A stretch of DNA of 64,000 nucleotides from Circinella umbellata (lineage: Eukaryota > Mucoromycota > Mucoromycetes > Mucorales > Lichtheimiaceae): NCBI GenBank assembly GCA_025093555.1, contig JAIWNF010000015.1:124001-188000 (forward strand), written 5' to 3'. Shown piece after piece: positions 46,573 to 63,586 of the stretch. The notes below the pieces were generated by a model. It had not been told where the DNA came from, searched no databases, and saw only the letters and a program-made list of their open reading frames with translations. The first letter of the stretch is position 1. Every line of letters starts with the position of its first letter. The translations under genes were made by a program, and so were the position numbers.

Positions 46573-48005
46573 TTAACATCGTTTCGAAGGAGCCATTTGG
46601 ATATGAGGAACTTGTACATTAAATATAATATAATGATTTTTGATAAATGCACCACCAATAATTGTAAATGGCATACCAGCATAAGCAAAACCTGCTGTAC
46701 ATGTTCCATCTTGTTCCACGTAAATAAGCGAATCAGGTGGAACCATAAATTCAGTATTAGCTATAGTGAATACAAGTGGTTCCAATTTGCTTTTATCACA
46801 AGTAATTTTGAATGTTCCATTGCCATTATCTGTAGCATTATATTTTTTAGCTACTGTTTGTGCAATATCATCTGGCAAGATTAAAAGAGTGGTACCCGTA
46901 TCAACAATAGCATTTAAATTTTTGCCAAATGTTTCGTTTCCAGTACTTATCGATTCAACATTGACACCCCAAAAACCTTAAAAAAATTGTAGTGTGTTAT
47001 TGTTATGTTAGTATATATGCAGCTATAATCGGTCCATTAATTTTTTTTTGTTATTACCTTCCGAATTATCAATAGGGATGGTGGTGAGATTTCCAGCAAT
47101 ATGCTTCGGATTATAATCGCCAAATAAAAGTTCTATATAAATATAATTTATAATACATAAATTATTATTAATCAACTTTTTATAGCAAATGCCGGTCTTA
47201 AAAGAAAAATCGTTTTTATATTTACCACCACCTCCTCCTTCAGAAGCTTTTCCATAAAAGACACTGAATATAGGTCGTTTAATGAGTCGTTGACGAATTA
47301 AATTTTCCATAGGAGTAATGACATGAGGAATAGTTGCTATTGAATTAAAACCAAGACCTAAAATACCATCTGTTGGACATTCTTCAAAAACTTGAGAACG
47401 GTGAGTAGCTAATTGTAATGTTTGGCGTTTGATATTGAAACCACCCAAATTAACAGTATCATAGCCGACATGACCACCGGCGGTCGATCCATCTCCATAA
47501 GCAATGGTCCAACTTCCAAGCGTATGAGCATATGAAATAGATGCGAAAGGATTATATTTAGTTCGTGTCGTTCCACATGATAAACATTTTATGCAAGCTA
47601 AAAATTATTATTTAGTATGTCATCATATACATGCATAGGTATACAACATGAAATGTCTCTTAGTAAATTTTATTTACCAAACCAGAGGTCAGAAGACCCA
47701 GTGTCAAAATTAAGTTTAAGTTTTTGACGTGGTGTACCAACAGAAACAGTTCCATAGTATTCGAGATCATAACCATTCTCACTCAATGGAACGGCACCAT
47801 TTTGTTTTTGTACAGTGTTGATTCTTACATCGTCCGCACCATAGACATTGCCATGTAATGGTGCATCGTAATAGCGTGCATATTTTGATTGAGCACGTTG
47901 AACTGATTTACTTGCATCGGCAACATAGTTGGGATCGATTGTCAGTTCTAAACTTGCTACCAAACTAAACAAATAGCTGGCTAAAACGGGTGTGATCCAT
48001 ATCAT
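46573..48005 (-). CDS. Secreted aspartic protease (rhizopuspepsin/pepsin family A1)
   Basis: Exons 48005-47678, 47597-47226, 47132-47058 and 46976-46573, 392 aa. The chosen ATG (48005) gives [20 protein letters not shown], a signal peptide; the TTG five codons upstream is not needed. A propeptide ([12 protein letters not shown]...) follows. The catalytic motifs are FDTGSSDLW in the first lobe and [13 protein letters not shown] in the second, with the flap Tyr in [13 protein letters not shown]. Other landmarks are CIKCLSC (two-disulphide loop), GILGLGFN, and the C-terminal [17 protein letters not shown]. The gene is convergent with dysbindin; their stop codons are separated by only 2 nt. Likely role: extracellular protein digestion at acid pH. 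Confidence 0.92.
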
Positions 48006-52275
<4,270 letters not shown>

Positions 52276-53668
52276 AAAAAATTATAATGTTTTTTTTTTT
52301 TTGTTGTTTTTTACTTTTGGTTTTTTTTCTTAATCAGTTCAATTTATTTGTCCAGTTTTTTTGAAATTAACCTTTATTACAAACAGAAAAAAAAATAGTT
52401 TATCAATCCCCTTTGAGAAAGAGAGTCTTTTTATATAATAAATAAATAATATATATATATATAGTCATATATATGTATTTATATTTTTCAAATCAAAGGA
52501 TCTTCTTAACAATGAGAAAGGATTTGAGACTTATGCTCTAATTTATTTAGTAATCAAGTTAGCCGCCATTGGAAAACTATTCATATTTTAAAGATATGAG
52601 AATTCAGCTATAAGTATCTAGCAATTCGCTAGGTTGATTAGGTAGAGAACAAGAGTGGTATTTGAAAGCATTATATGATTAATTATCTGGAACCTTATAT
52701 ATTCAGTGCAGTCAACATTTTTAAATTACAATACATCACGTGTCTCAACACAATTCATGCATTAAAAATATGTATATGCATGTGCGTATTTGGGACTATT
52801 CATAGTGTTCTGCAACATACTATATATATAAATATAACGAATCCCCCCTCCAATAAGAAGAACTCTCTAATATACGTGGCAAAGTATATGTACCCTACCA
52901 AGTTGTTTAAAAAAATATACCACTATCTAATTCGCATTGCATCGGAAAACGAGATCTTGAACTCTTCGGTTATCACTGTGTTACCATGAATAACAATTGT
53001 GGTTTCCAGCTGATGAGTTTCTCATAGTTTCACTCCATATGGATTATACCACAAGAAACCATCTGACATTAGAATTCTTTCATAGGTGATTCTCTGTGCA
53101 TAGTTGTGTGATGTATCCATATACTCTAATCGACAAAAATATCATAGGAACATTTGAAAACATCGAGCATTTATTTTGAAAATCAGCAGATTCTATGTAA
53201 CCATATAATTAAATATATATACGTGAAATAATGTATTCACCTTTCGATACGAAAATAAAAAACCCATTATTATAAGTAGCATTCTTAGAAAATGAAAAAT
53301 AAAAAGGCAGAGGAGATACTTATGTAGTATTGTATTCTGTCCATTCCAAATAATATAATTTCGATAGTTAATAATCCTTCCTCATTTTTCAACTACGGAA
53401 GTAGTTAGTCAGTAAAACCTAACAAAAATATTACAGTTCCTATCCGTTCCATTATATCCCTCGCCATCATCGGATATTTTACGTATCTCCGTAATTATAT
53501 CCTCTCCTCCTGTACTCTGGTAGTGCTAGGTTGCTCCCCCTCCCCCTCCTCATAACTTTCTTTTGTAACTCAATTTGGTTTACCAACTCCATTTGACATA
53601 AAGAAGTTTAAAATTCATATAATTTTTACTATAACATTGCAAACGCTATTTATTTTTTTTCAATCAAA
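52276..53668. other. Intergenic, no supported gene
   Basis: The 3' UTR of PAB1 (T-rich) is followed by AT-rich DNA. A 104-codon ORF at 52675-52989 has no family features. Confidence 0.45.
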
Positions 53669-54228
53669 TTATAATAAGAGAGCTGCCCAACCTGCCATCA
53701 TGGAAAGTCCTGAGAGGGGAGTTACTGGACCGAGGAAACGGAACTGGTCACGTTTCAATGTTAACAAATATATGGAACCACTGAAACCAATAGTACCACC
53801 CAACATTAAGGGTAAGACAGCAGGGTGAATGCGTCTAACAGTCGAAGGAATGGACGATATGGCTACAATTGCAACAGCATGTATGAGTTGATATTGAGCT
53901 GCCATACTCCAGTTCTATATATATATATATATATATACATTACTGAATTGTTAGTCTATTGTAATGAACAAACGAAACGATTTATTTGTTTCTTTTTTGT
54001 TTTGTACCTTAAGTTTTGTAGCATCGTCACCAACAACCTTAACCAAACCATGGGCACCAAAGGCACCAAGACCTACTGCACTAAGCCCTTTTTATTTTTT
54101 TTTAAAAAAAAGGAAAAGTTTTTTTTTCTGTTTAATATCGTTATTTATCTTCAATATCATCAATGTTTATGCATCAATTATTTTTTTTTACCAAGTAAAC
54201 TGCCAGCCTTCCAGTAAAAATTGCTCAT
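53669..54228 (-). CDS. DUF423/TMEM256-like small membrane protein
   Basis: Exons 54228-54192, 54087-54008 and 53914-53669, 120 aa, the normal family length. The N-terminal helix MSNFYWKAGSLLG is followed by the diagnostic GLGAFGAHGLVKVVGD, then WSMAAQYQLIHAVAIVAISS (family pattern W..A..YQ..HA...), then HPAVLPLMLGGTIGFSGSIY and FRFLGPVTPLSGLSMMAGW. Four transmembrane helices are expected. The molecular function of this family is unknown; it occurs from bacteria to animals. Two of the introns are AT-repeat-rich (a TA run at 53917-53937). The first two exons are short but supported by phase and by the diagnostic motif. Confidence 0.9.
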
Positions 54229-55695
54229 AGTATAAAGTAGTGTAAAAAAAAGGGGAAAGAAGCAAAAATAAGTAAATAAATTCAGTGTTGAGTTTCCGAC
54301 GAGTAAAGAAGCTTTTCCACCACAGCGGAAAAGGTGGAAATCTATGGCGGAAGCCAATCATTATGTTGAAGTTAATTGTTTGTCAGCGAAGCATCTCTTT
54401 ATCAATGCAAAACTGGGTGTTTTAAAAAAATTATTCTTGCTACATCTGTGTTATTATACTATATATTTTCATAGTTCTTATTGTAAATCATATATTATAT
54501 CATATTTATAATATATGTAAATCTTATGTGGGCGTCTTAATGTATATTTAATACGGTCACGCCCCGGGTCTGACTATGCATTTTGGCGCACCAGTAGTCA
54601 TCCCTCCGAAAAAAAAAACCGTACCACAACTCTTTTGACATATTCTTTATCTGGTCCGACATTGTTACTTCTCCGGATTTCAGTCTTCCCTTTAACTTAT
54701 CTCTTTCATTGATTGTGTAAATAATCCCGTGCCTTTTCTCCAGCTACCCTTAATACCTAACTTTGTGAACTGGGCGACAAGAATAAGCTAAAATCAGTAC
54801 GTGTTCAATTACGTCTTTAATAAAATAAATAATCTCAACATATATATATACATCAGAATATCAAACATGACGAAGATACACTTGTACTATTTTTTTACAT
54901 ATTCACGATCAATTACTATAAAGCAATAGCACATTATAATAGTAGATACATAAATTTGATCGAAATATGAAATGATACGTAGATACTTTTAATTAATCTA
55001 TCTAACAATATCTTTGGTGTTTATTTTACAGGATCCATTTCGGGAACATCCAGAGTACCGTAAAATAAAAGCAATAAGCATTTTTTATAAGCATAAAGAG
55101 AAGTAAAAAGTATAAGCTACGTACTTCTCGAAAATCAAAAGTTTTACTGTATCAATACGTACTATTGTATCATTTCGTTTTTTTAACCAGTTATGTCCAT
55201 ATGATCTCTTTGTTGTACCTATTTCTACAAATTCTTTAATTACAACAAGTTTTTATTTGTCTTAAAAATCTAAGGATTGTTGGGTAACAAATAACAAGTC
55301 AGGTTTAAATTCACGATATAAAAATCATTTCCTATATAATATTCACACGCAAGATCTCTCCCTAATACAAATGACTATACATTTAGTTGATGATAGCAAC
55401 TGATATTATTATAAAACTTGGATATAAAATAACCGGAACTTTCCCTCCGTCTCCTGAAGTGTGACATTGATCGATTACAAAATTATTGACCACTTTAACT
55501 ATCTTTGGATAATAATTATTCTATAACTACAACAAGAATGAAAAAAGTTCCCTTGTGATTCATCTCTCATCTAACTTCCCTTTATATCTTTTCCCGAACA
55601 ATATATATATATTGAGGGTTTTCTGTTTCCGCATAATCACAAATTTAATCCAATAAAAACTTGCAAACACTATTTTATGTATATCAGCAGCGCGC
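54229..55695. other. Intergenic between the DUF423 gene and RFT1 (divergent promoters)
   Basis: 1.47 kb of AT-rich DNA; no gene seen. Confidence 0.5.
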
Positions 55696-57721
55696 ATGGA
55701 TCAAGACAACAAAAAAAGTAGCGATACAAAACAACAACTTTCATCGTCAAATACCAATAATAACAATAATAATGACGATTTACTTGCTTCATCAGCGAAA
55801 GGGGCAGGTTATTTGGTCCTTTTACAGTTTGCATCACGCATGTTGACATTTGGATTACATCAGATCGTTTTACGATATACGACAGCTGAAACTTTAGGTA
55901 TTGCTTCTGTCAAGTTAGAATTACTTCTTTCAACTATTTTATTCATTTCACGTGAAGGATTCCGATGTGCCTTGTTACGTGGTAACGACACTAATGATGA
56001 CGATAACAACAACATTAAAACACACGATCGTCTTGGTAACAACAACAATAATAATAATGAACAAAAAATAACCAACTTGGCTTATATTCCCACCATTCTT
56101 GGTCTTATTACTACATGTCTTGCCTGTAGTTATTACTTGTCCACCATTGATACAATAACAGCAACAAAATATCCATATTATCGTACGTCTGTTCTACTAT
56201 TTGGAATAGCTGCATTTGCCGAATTACTAGTAGAACCTTTATTTATATTGGCAATGAATCGACTCTATTTTCAACTTCGAGTTTCAGTAGAAGGGGTGGC
56301 TGTCCTTTTACGATGTTTTATTACTTTTGGATTGACATTAGCAGGTGCTTCTAAAGCTGGATTAGGATCTAATAGTAATAGTTATGGTGTATTGGCTTTT
56401 GCTGTAGCTCAACTAGCATTTGGATTAACTATGGCAATGGGTTATCTTGGATTCTTTTTTAAAAAAGTTCAACAAAATGAAATTGATATACATATTTTAT
56501 ATCCAAGAAAATTAATTGATGATAATGGAAGGTAACAAAAAAAAATGTTGAACAGATGAGATGGCTTTTTTTTTCTCACTAAAACTATATAAAATAATAG
56601 ATCCTATTGGTTTGATACTCAAATGTTCAATTTGGCTTCAACATTAACCAAACAATCTCTTTTGAAACATGTATTGACAGAAGGAGATAAAATGTTAATT
56701 TCAGTATTAAGCACGGATGATAATCAAGGTGTTTATGCATTTGTTGTCAATTATGGTAAATGTTGTAGTTTTAAAAAAAACAATATATACAATATACTTT
56801 CTATTCTCTAATTGTATTTTTTTTTTGGTAATAGGATCCTTGATTGTACGAATACTTTTTCAACCTCTTGAAGAAGCTAGCCGCACATTTTTTTCTAAAT
56901 TACTAACAACCAAAAATACTCGAAATACTCAGACTGCCAAAGATGTCATTCTTCTGGTACTTCGATTCCACGTGATGCTTGGCCTTTTATTTATATGTTT
57001 TGCTACAAATTATACATCAACATTAATCGATTTACTGGTAGGCAAAGAATGGTCAACCGAACGGAATGCACCTGCTGTTCTATCAGCCTATTGCTTATAT
57101 GTACCTATCATGGGAATTAATGGTATTACGGAAGCATTCGTACAAGCTGCTGCTTCCAAGAATGATTTGACTATATTAAGTTACTACATGGTTGTATTTT
57201 CAGCATGCTTTATGGCATCTGGTTATTTCTTTATGAGTATATTAAATATGGGTGCTATTGGATTGGTGTTAGCCAATATGGTGAATCTTTCTATACGTAT
57301 TGCATATAGTTGGAATTATATCCAACGTTATTTTCAACAGAATCCCATCAGTGGGGATACTACTACTGCCATTACTAAGAATTCAATGAGTATTCGACAA
57401 TGGTTTCCAAGTACTGTGACTATTGCCGCATTTGTTGGATCGTGGGCGATCACTCGATGGAGTGAAGAAACAATAGGTTGGGGAACATTCTATCAAAAAA
57501 TGATACATATTACAATCGGTGGTCTGTGTTTCCTAGTAGTCGCTGGTACGACGTAAGTGTTTTTTTAAGAAAAAGTAGAAATAAAAGAAAAAAAGAGAAA
57601 GAGAGAATAAATTAGAAGCTCAAATTAAAAAAATTAAATTGATTATTATGTTAGAGCATGGAAAGAACGTAGTTGGTTACAAGATATGCGACGATTGGCC
57701 AAGGCACAAAAAACTGCATGA
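55696..57721 (+). CDS. RFT1: RFT1 family ER membrane protein (N-glycosylation lipid-linked oligosaccharide pathway)
   Basis: Multispanning ER protein required for N-glycosylation at the Man5GlcNAc2-PP-dolichol step. It was named as the flippase, but that exact activity is disputed. Exons 55696-56531, 56601-56755, 56835-57552 and 57655-57721, 591 aa. Landmarks: a polar N terminus, then SAKGAGYLVLLQFASRMLTF and QIVLRYTTAETLGIASVKLE, followed by FISREGFRCALLRG (the conserved REG-RCA motif), AFAELLVEPLFILAMN, LLKHVLTEGDKMLISV (conserved LTEGEK), QGVYAFVVNYGSLIVRILFQ, PLEEASRTFFSKLL, and NGITEAFVQAAASKNDLTIL. An Asn-rich loop (about residues 99-120) is specific to this protein. The predicted topology of 10-12 helices fits the MATE/MOP-like fold. 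Confidence 0.95.
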
Positions 57722-58606
57722 TATGATTAATAAATCTAATTTTCTTTGTGGAAGGCTGAGTTTTCTTTTCATGTTGGCCATTTGGAAATAAAGTGTGTAA
57801 TATAATGGGGGCTTTGCTATAATTATAAAAGTGTATTATGTTAATAGCTAAGCCCATTTTTCTCTTATTCTTACTGTATAAAATTATAATAAGGCTTTTC
57901 ATTATAGTAACTAATCATCCAAGTTTGTAAAGGCATTTTAAGATTTGTTGACTTTTCCAAACAATCTTTTTCTTTTCTAAATGGATCTATTGTTCCGATT
58001 TACTGGGTTCTTTAGTTTTTTTTTTTCATCTTCATTTGAGCTTTTTACTATGTTTTTATCTGGTACGTAATAAACTTTTAGTCTTGAATAAAATGTATAT
58101 ATTTATTATTCTAGTTGTTTTATTTTGTAAGCATAATATATATTGTACGTATGAGAAAATAAAAGACATCAATCGTGATTGTGAGTTGAGAATATAAAAG
58201 CATGGATAAGACGGAAAACAAATTCGAAACAGAATATTGAAATATACTCTCTTTCAGAACATCAAGAATTGTGTTACTACATAAAAAAAAGAGACCACGA
58301 TGGAATAATTTATATATAAGCCTTTTCCGTTCACTTACTATAATAATTAAGGTGATTAATTTCTTCGTTCCTTTTTTCTCTTCTCTTTTTCTTCCTTCTC
58401 TTTTTTTTTTTGGTTAATTATACTTTCCTTCTTAATTTATCATCCCCCCCTACAACCTTTTCCTTTATCAAACAACCGTTACTCTCTTTTTTTTTTCTAC
58501 TTATAATTCTTCTCGTCCCCAACCTCTTTCCTTTAATCTCTTACTCAAACGTATCAACTCGTAATATCAAATCACCTTCACAAACAAAAGTCATCAGAAA
58601 AAAAAA
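57722..58606. other. Intergenic / upstream of the secreted-protein gene
   Basis: AT-rich. The 58340-58600 part is a long CT-rich leader (TTCCTTCTCTTTTTT, CCCCCCTAC) as often precedes fungal transcription starts. Confidence 0.5.
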
Positions 58607-59577
58607 ATGATCCCCACTCATCGTTCTTTGTTACGTATAGCTTTCGTTACTACAACATTATTCAACATCACTACTTTTGCAGTTCCTCTTGAACAACAAC
58701 AACATTTCGCCGTTTCTTCTTCTTCTCCTACCAACACGATGGGTATTTCCAACAATGTAGCTATAGAAAACAGCTTATCTGAATATTATAAAGATATCGT
58801 AGATCAAGTGATGGAGTCCGTTACTGAAAGTATTTTTGCGTCTGCTTCTCATTCATTTATGACTGTTCGACATTATCAAGTATCAAATCATGGTAAATAG
58901 ATATTTTATTTTATTTTTAGATATACTTATATATTACCATGACACTATATATTAAAAGCTTTAACCCTCCTTTCTCTCAATAATTAGATCAGTGTAAAAC
59001 ATCTTTACCTTCATTTGTTCATGCTTTGAATGACCACTTGACTCTTGTTCGTTCCAACTTATTGGCTTCTGTTCGACCATTAATTCAATCCGATTTACAA
59101 GTCATTCTTCCCATGGAGGAATTATCTTCTTCTTCTGAATTAGCTCCCTCTACACGTGTAAATAGAGCTGTCATTCATTTGAATCAACGTTTAGCAGAAC
59201 AATTGGGAAACATGATCAATGTGGACGAGGCAACAGATAAAATTATTCGTCAATCACTTGTAGAGAGTCGTTATTTGGCTCACTGCACAGGTCAAAAGTC
59301 AGCTCAATTACAATTGGAACAATTATTAGCTGCTTTAACATCCTTTTTCAATTCACCCAAGAAAACAAATCAAAGCGTGGAATCTTCTTCCGTAGTTATA
59401 GAACAACAACAACAACAACAGAAAAATAAACCACGTCATCGATCTATTGAAACTAATGAAGCTGTTCTTATGTCTCAATGGTTACATTCTTGGTTATCTG
59501 AAATTCCTGGTCTATTGACTATCGAGTTTGATAAACGAATTCATGAAGCTGTACAGTCTGTTCTTGAAGACTTTTAG
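58607..59577 (+). CDS. Predicted secreted protein, unknown family
   Basis: Exons 58607-58892 and 58988-59577, 291 aa. The N terminus (MIPTHRSLLRIAFVTTTLFN to ITTFAVP) is a signal peptide ending at about residue 25. The mature protein is predicted mostly helical: ENSLSEYYKDIVDQVMESVT, HALNDHLTLVRSNLLASVRP, RAVIHLNQRLAEQLGNMI, AQLQLEQLLAALTSFF, and a C-terminal LLTIEFDKRIHEAVQSVLED helix. It contains a polyQ run (EQQQQQQ) and two cysteines (CK, HC). Codon use and the phase-correct intron support a real gene. I do not recognise a domain, so no function is given. Confidence 0.75.
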
Positions 59578-60068
59578 AGCTGATGAATAAAAAAAAAAGA
59601 CAACCAACTAACAAGCAACTATATGGCAGCCAAACAATAACGGATACTTACTCTATCGCAATAATATAACAACCTTGGCCGATCACAACCTATCTTAAAT
59701 TTTTTGTTTTTGTTACAAAAATTTTATGCAACAAACATAACAACAAACATGCTAAAACAAGCTCACAACGACGAAAAAACCATGACGACCCACTTTCATG
59801 TATTCCAACCCTATACAACAAATTAACGATAACAAACAACAAAGAACTTGATTACTCTTTTTTCTTTTCTCTATTTTTCTTTTCTGTAATACTTTTCATC
59901 TTTATTAAAAAAAACAATTTGTACATACTTTTTTCTCTTTACGCTTTACTGTTTTTATTTATTTTTTTTTATATAAAAACAAAAAGAATGTACAACTTTG
60001 AACTCTCTCTCTTTTTTTTACCCTTTTATTAAAAAAACACATGCAATTTTTATTATCATTATTATTAT
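59578..60068. other. Convergent 3' flanks, no gene
   Basis: The start is unusually rich in CAA/AAC words on the plus strand, then pyrimidine runs; no ORF. Confidence 0.5.
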
Positions 60069-61591
60069 TTACTCGTGAATGAATGTTTCCATTTGAGATA
60101 GTGTTAAATCACAAAAATCAAGAGCCACCTTGCCGACTTTCTCAACATTCTTTAAATCATCACATTCAGGAACAGGTTGTTGTACTGTACTTGACCAATA
60201 TCTACCTGATATTCCTTTTTCTTCTTTCAAAAAAGATGTAAAACATAAATAAAGTGGTGTGATAGCTCCTTCCGTTGGTGTTAACATAATAAAATCGAAT
60301 ATATAAGATAAGATAGGTAATGTAAATAGTGTTGTATGTGAAAATAATTTAGTTCTTACGGCACCAGGATGATAACCTATTTTATTTATCAATTTATTAA
60401 TTAAGTTATTAAAGTAACTAGAAAAGAAAGTAGAATGGAATTATAAACTTACAATAAACTTGAATATTATTGTTCTTAGTTTGTCTTAATTGGTTATGAA
60501 GATATTGAGTAAGCATTGTAATAAATAATTTACTATGTGCATAATGAGTTAATCCATCCCAATTATAACTTTTATGTACTAATGATAAATCCAATTGAGG
60601 TGAAGGTGCATAAAGTGTTGAACTAGCTGCAAATAAAACTCGTCCATCTTTTTTGTTCATCCATGGTAATAATAATAATGAAAGATAAAAAGGTGATAAA
60701 CAATTCTAAAATAGATAAAATTATTATTTATACTTCAAATATCATAATAAATAATCATATTAAAACTTACTGTTTGAAATTGTGATTCAAAATTATCTGA
60801 TGTAATATGACATGGAGTATTCATAATACCTGCATTATCTTTTCTTAACAGAATAATTAGTACTTGGATCCTTCTTTATATATATAATTACACTTACTAA
60901 TCAAGATATCAATTCCTCCCTTGGGTATCATTTTTTTGATTTGATCAACAAACTGATAAACACTTTTAAATGATGTTAAATCCATAATTAAAAAATTCAT
61001 ATTATCAGATCCTAATTGTATTTTTGCTTTCTGTGCAAATTCGACTGAACGTGATGCTAAATTATAAAAAGGTGATAATCCATTTAATATTATCATACGA
61101 TTAAAGAATAATAGTGTATCCTTCCCCCCCCTCCACCTTTTTCTTACCAATTATCACTTTGACTCCAGCTTCAAGTAATCCTTTAGCAATTTCTAATCCA
61201 ATTCCTGAATCACCACCTATAAATAAATTATCAGTTACTATTAGTATTTTAAATATATTATACTTATCGTTTTTTTATTTGTACCTGTGAGAATACATAA
61301 TCGATTGGATTGTTCATGTTTTTCTTTAAAAGTATATAAAAGCTGTCCAATATCGTTTGCTTTTACTAATCGTCTCCATAGAACTGTGGATAGAGTATCC
61401 ACTACACCAATCGCATACACTCGTAACCATGTCGGTATGAAACTAGGTAAATCATGAATTATTCCATTTATTTTTGTTGACCATTGTGATTCTGTTGTGC
61501 TTTTACCCAATGGTAAAGGTTCAAATTGTAACCATCGCCAAGTTAATAATATTATAATGAATCCCAATATGATAGTAGCTATCATAATCAT
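60069..61591 (-). CDS. Short-chain dehydrogenase/reductase, membrane-anchored
   Basis: NAD(P)-dependent oxidoreductase; substrate unknown (retinol-dehydrogenase-like layout). Exons 61591-61285, 61216-61148, 61056-60898, 60838-60771, 60705-60453 and 60376-60069, 387 aa. The N-terminal helix (MIMIATIILGFIIILLTWRW) anchors the protein in a membrane. The Rossmann nucleotide motif RLCILTGGDSGIGLEIA is followed by NFLIMDLTSFKSV (adenine-ring Asp), IDILINNAGIMNTP (NAG spans the exon 3/4 junction), the catalytic Ser in VLFAASSTLY, and the YAHSK Tyr/Lys pair. YHPGAVRTKLF is the usual post-active-site loop. The C terminus has a hydrophobic segment (FTLPILSYIFDFIML). Comparable fungal proteins sit on ER or lipid droplets, which is only inferred. 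Confidence 0.9.
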
Positions 61592-62148
61592 TATTTCTTT
61601 TTCTTTTTTTTTTTTGGGAAATGAAGAAAAAAAAAGAGAGAGTTTTTGTTTTTGACACGTGCAAAAACAAAAAGACGTGTTTGATTTACCCAGATTATTC
61701 TTTTTTTATGCAACCAGTAAGAGGTTTTAATTAATTATATTTGTTCTAATATATATACAGTATTCAACGTATCTGTTCCTTCCATTATATACTCAATCTT
61801 TATTTTATGTACTAGCTACTTGTAAATAATTATATCGAAGAGATCTTGATATGACATGGATCATCCAATAGGTACGTAAACGCAATTTTTTGATCTCAAG
61901 AACAGTTTTTTTTTAATCACATACTTTATGACAACAATCAAAAGTTGTCTCATCCTCCGATCGATCTTGCTTTAATATCCTACAGTCTTTAATAACTCAC
62001 AATTATTTGATAATATGATCCGAGAAATTTCATAAAAATACACGAATGAAGTCATTTTTTTGCGGGGGGGGGTAAGAAGTATCATTAAAAAGGTATAATT
62101 GATTACATCATATTCGAAGGGGTAGTAATGAAAAATAACAGCAAATGG
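61592..62148. other. Intergenic, no gene seen
   Basis: AT-rich upstream region of the dehydrogenase; contains a G9 run at about 62064-62072. Confidence 0.5.
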
Positions 62149-62703
62149 TTATCCTTTAAGACATGTGAGGGCGTCAATGTTTGCGATTTTCATATTGCGT
62201 GCTAAATAGGTATTATACAAATTAACGGCTTCCTTCTTTACAACCAACACAATACTTGTGACATAGGGCCTTTCCAACTTTTCAAATATGCACACGATCG
62301 TTTTGATTTTTTGATTTGTTGAGGATCGAGCTCGGAGAGCGGTGGATATAGTACGAATTGTATGTGATGGTAAATTACTGTTTTTGATAGCACATTGAAT
62401 GTAAGTTGATTTTAGCAGGTACTCCAAAATAATTGCTTAATTTTGTCGACTATAGGTCCTATGACACATTATTCGCAACAATAAGCTAATCAAGTCCTCT
62501 AGTGGTGTAACTTTGGCATTCAGTCGTGATTGCATGTGATAGTACTCCAAAGGATGACAACACTGAAAGTTACTAATTACAAACCGTTTAGATTCAAAAG
62601 ACAAAGGTAATGAAGCACGGTGTTTGCTGTAATCTCTTAACATGCGTACAGATTGTACCCTGCACTTAACTCTCTTCCCGTCTGATTTCTTCAAAATTTT
62701 CAT
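62149..62703 (-). pseudogene. Broken ORF of unknown family, one in-frame TAA
   Basis: From ATG at 62703 the frame stays open to 62149 (185 codons) except for a TAA at 62439-62437. The N terminus MKILKKSDGKRVKCRVQSVR lies in the inverted repeat. Then follow FESKRFVISNFQCCHPLEYY and KVTPLEDLISLLLRIMCHR, the stop, and YLLKSTYIQCAIKNSNLPSH to ARNMKIANIDALTCLKG. Moderately coding-like composition; no family recognised. Confidence 0.4.
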
Positions 62704-62995
62704 ATGGATGAAAGATAAGCCGCATAGTAAAGTGAAGTGTAAACAACAACTTCATCAAAAAAACTAATTTTTTTTTCCATTTCTTTTTTATATACTCTAA
62801 TGAAATTAAAAAAAATTATCTATGACATACCTTTTTTTTTACATTAAACAGTATGCTATAATTTTATTTCTTATGTACCATTTTAAGCTTAATAGCTTTT
62901 TTAATGAAGTTGCTTACCCTTAACTTTACTATGCGACTTATCTTTCATCCATATGAAAATTTTAAAGAAATTGGACGGGAAGAGAGTTAAGTGCA
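62653..62995. repeat. Inverted repeat, about 105-bp arms around a 120-bp spacer
   Basis: Plus-strand 62892-62995 and the reverse complement of 62653-62770 match closely over the block ACTTTACTATGCG(A/G)CTTATC, TTCATCCATATGAAAATTTT and GACGGGAAGAGAGTTAAGTG, with a 3-nt indel and scattered substitutions (about 90% identity by eye). Both arms encode MKILKK(S/L)DGKRVKC outward from the centre, so the arms are head-to-head copies of the same gene start. Confidence 0.8.
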
Positions 62996-63164
62996 TTGAA
63001 TGTACATCACCAATTAACACTGATTCCACACGTTCTGATGCATAATTTGCGATGCACTTGTTTACAATATCTTGATGATAAATTTCTTGTACCAAACTTG
63101 CATCCCATTCAAAACCATTTGTGATCGTATGGTAGGTAGTATCATTTGTCAACAGTTTATCCAA
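62901..63164 (-). pseudogene. Unassigned coding-like ORF overlapping the inverted repeat
   Basis: An 87-codon minus-strand frame (FEWDASLVQEIYHQDIVNKC, IANYASERVESVLIGDVHS) continues upstream to about 63185 as QLPPALDKLL. Its 3' part lies antisense to the right repeat arm, so part of the frame may be spurious. No family recognised. Confidence 0.3.
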
Positions 63165-63586
63165 TGCTGGGGGAAGCTGGGTATGTACAACATAAATGCA
63201 TATAAGCCAAAATGATTTATATATTATAGTCTGTGCTTATTCTTTATGATACTTTCATTAATTAAAAGTACTACCTACATCGGTAAAGAGGGTTTAAATA
63301 AAAGATATTCAAGTTCTCTGATAAATAAAAATTAATATCAGCTTATAATCTTATTGTGAGAACCTTATATCATATTATCAAGTATCAAGAGTTATTAAAG
63401 ACTGTAGGATGGTAAAGCACCACAGAAGTCAGCGGAGTCAAATTAAACAGTCCTGAGGAGGATGGCACGACCCGCAGGATGGTCATACTTTATTCAGGTA
63501 AAAAAAAAGAACCGATCCCTTTTCTTTTCCAGCCCTTATTCTTCAACACTAAAAAAAATAAAAAAAAGGGCGTCCTTCATTTAAAT
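63165..63586. other. Short intergenic, upstream of the last gene
   Basis: AT-rich with a small GC-richer patch (63420-63485); no gene seen. Confidence 0.45.

Noticed and set aside
52675..52989. 104-codon ORF starting with ATG
   Set aside because: AT-rich, hydrophobic/basic composition without domain, splice support or codon bias; most likely chance in a long intergenic region.
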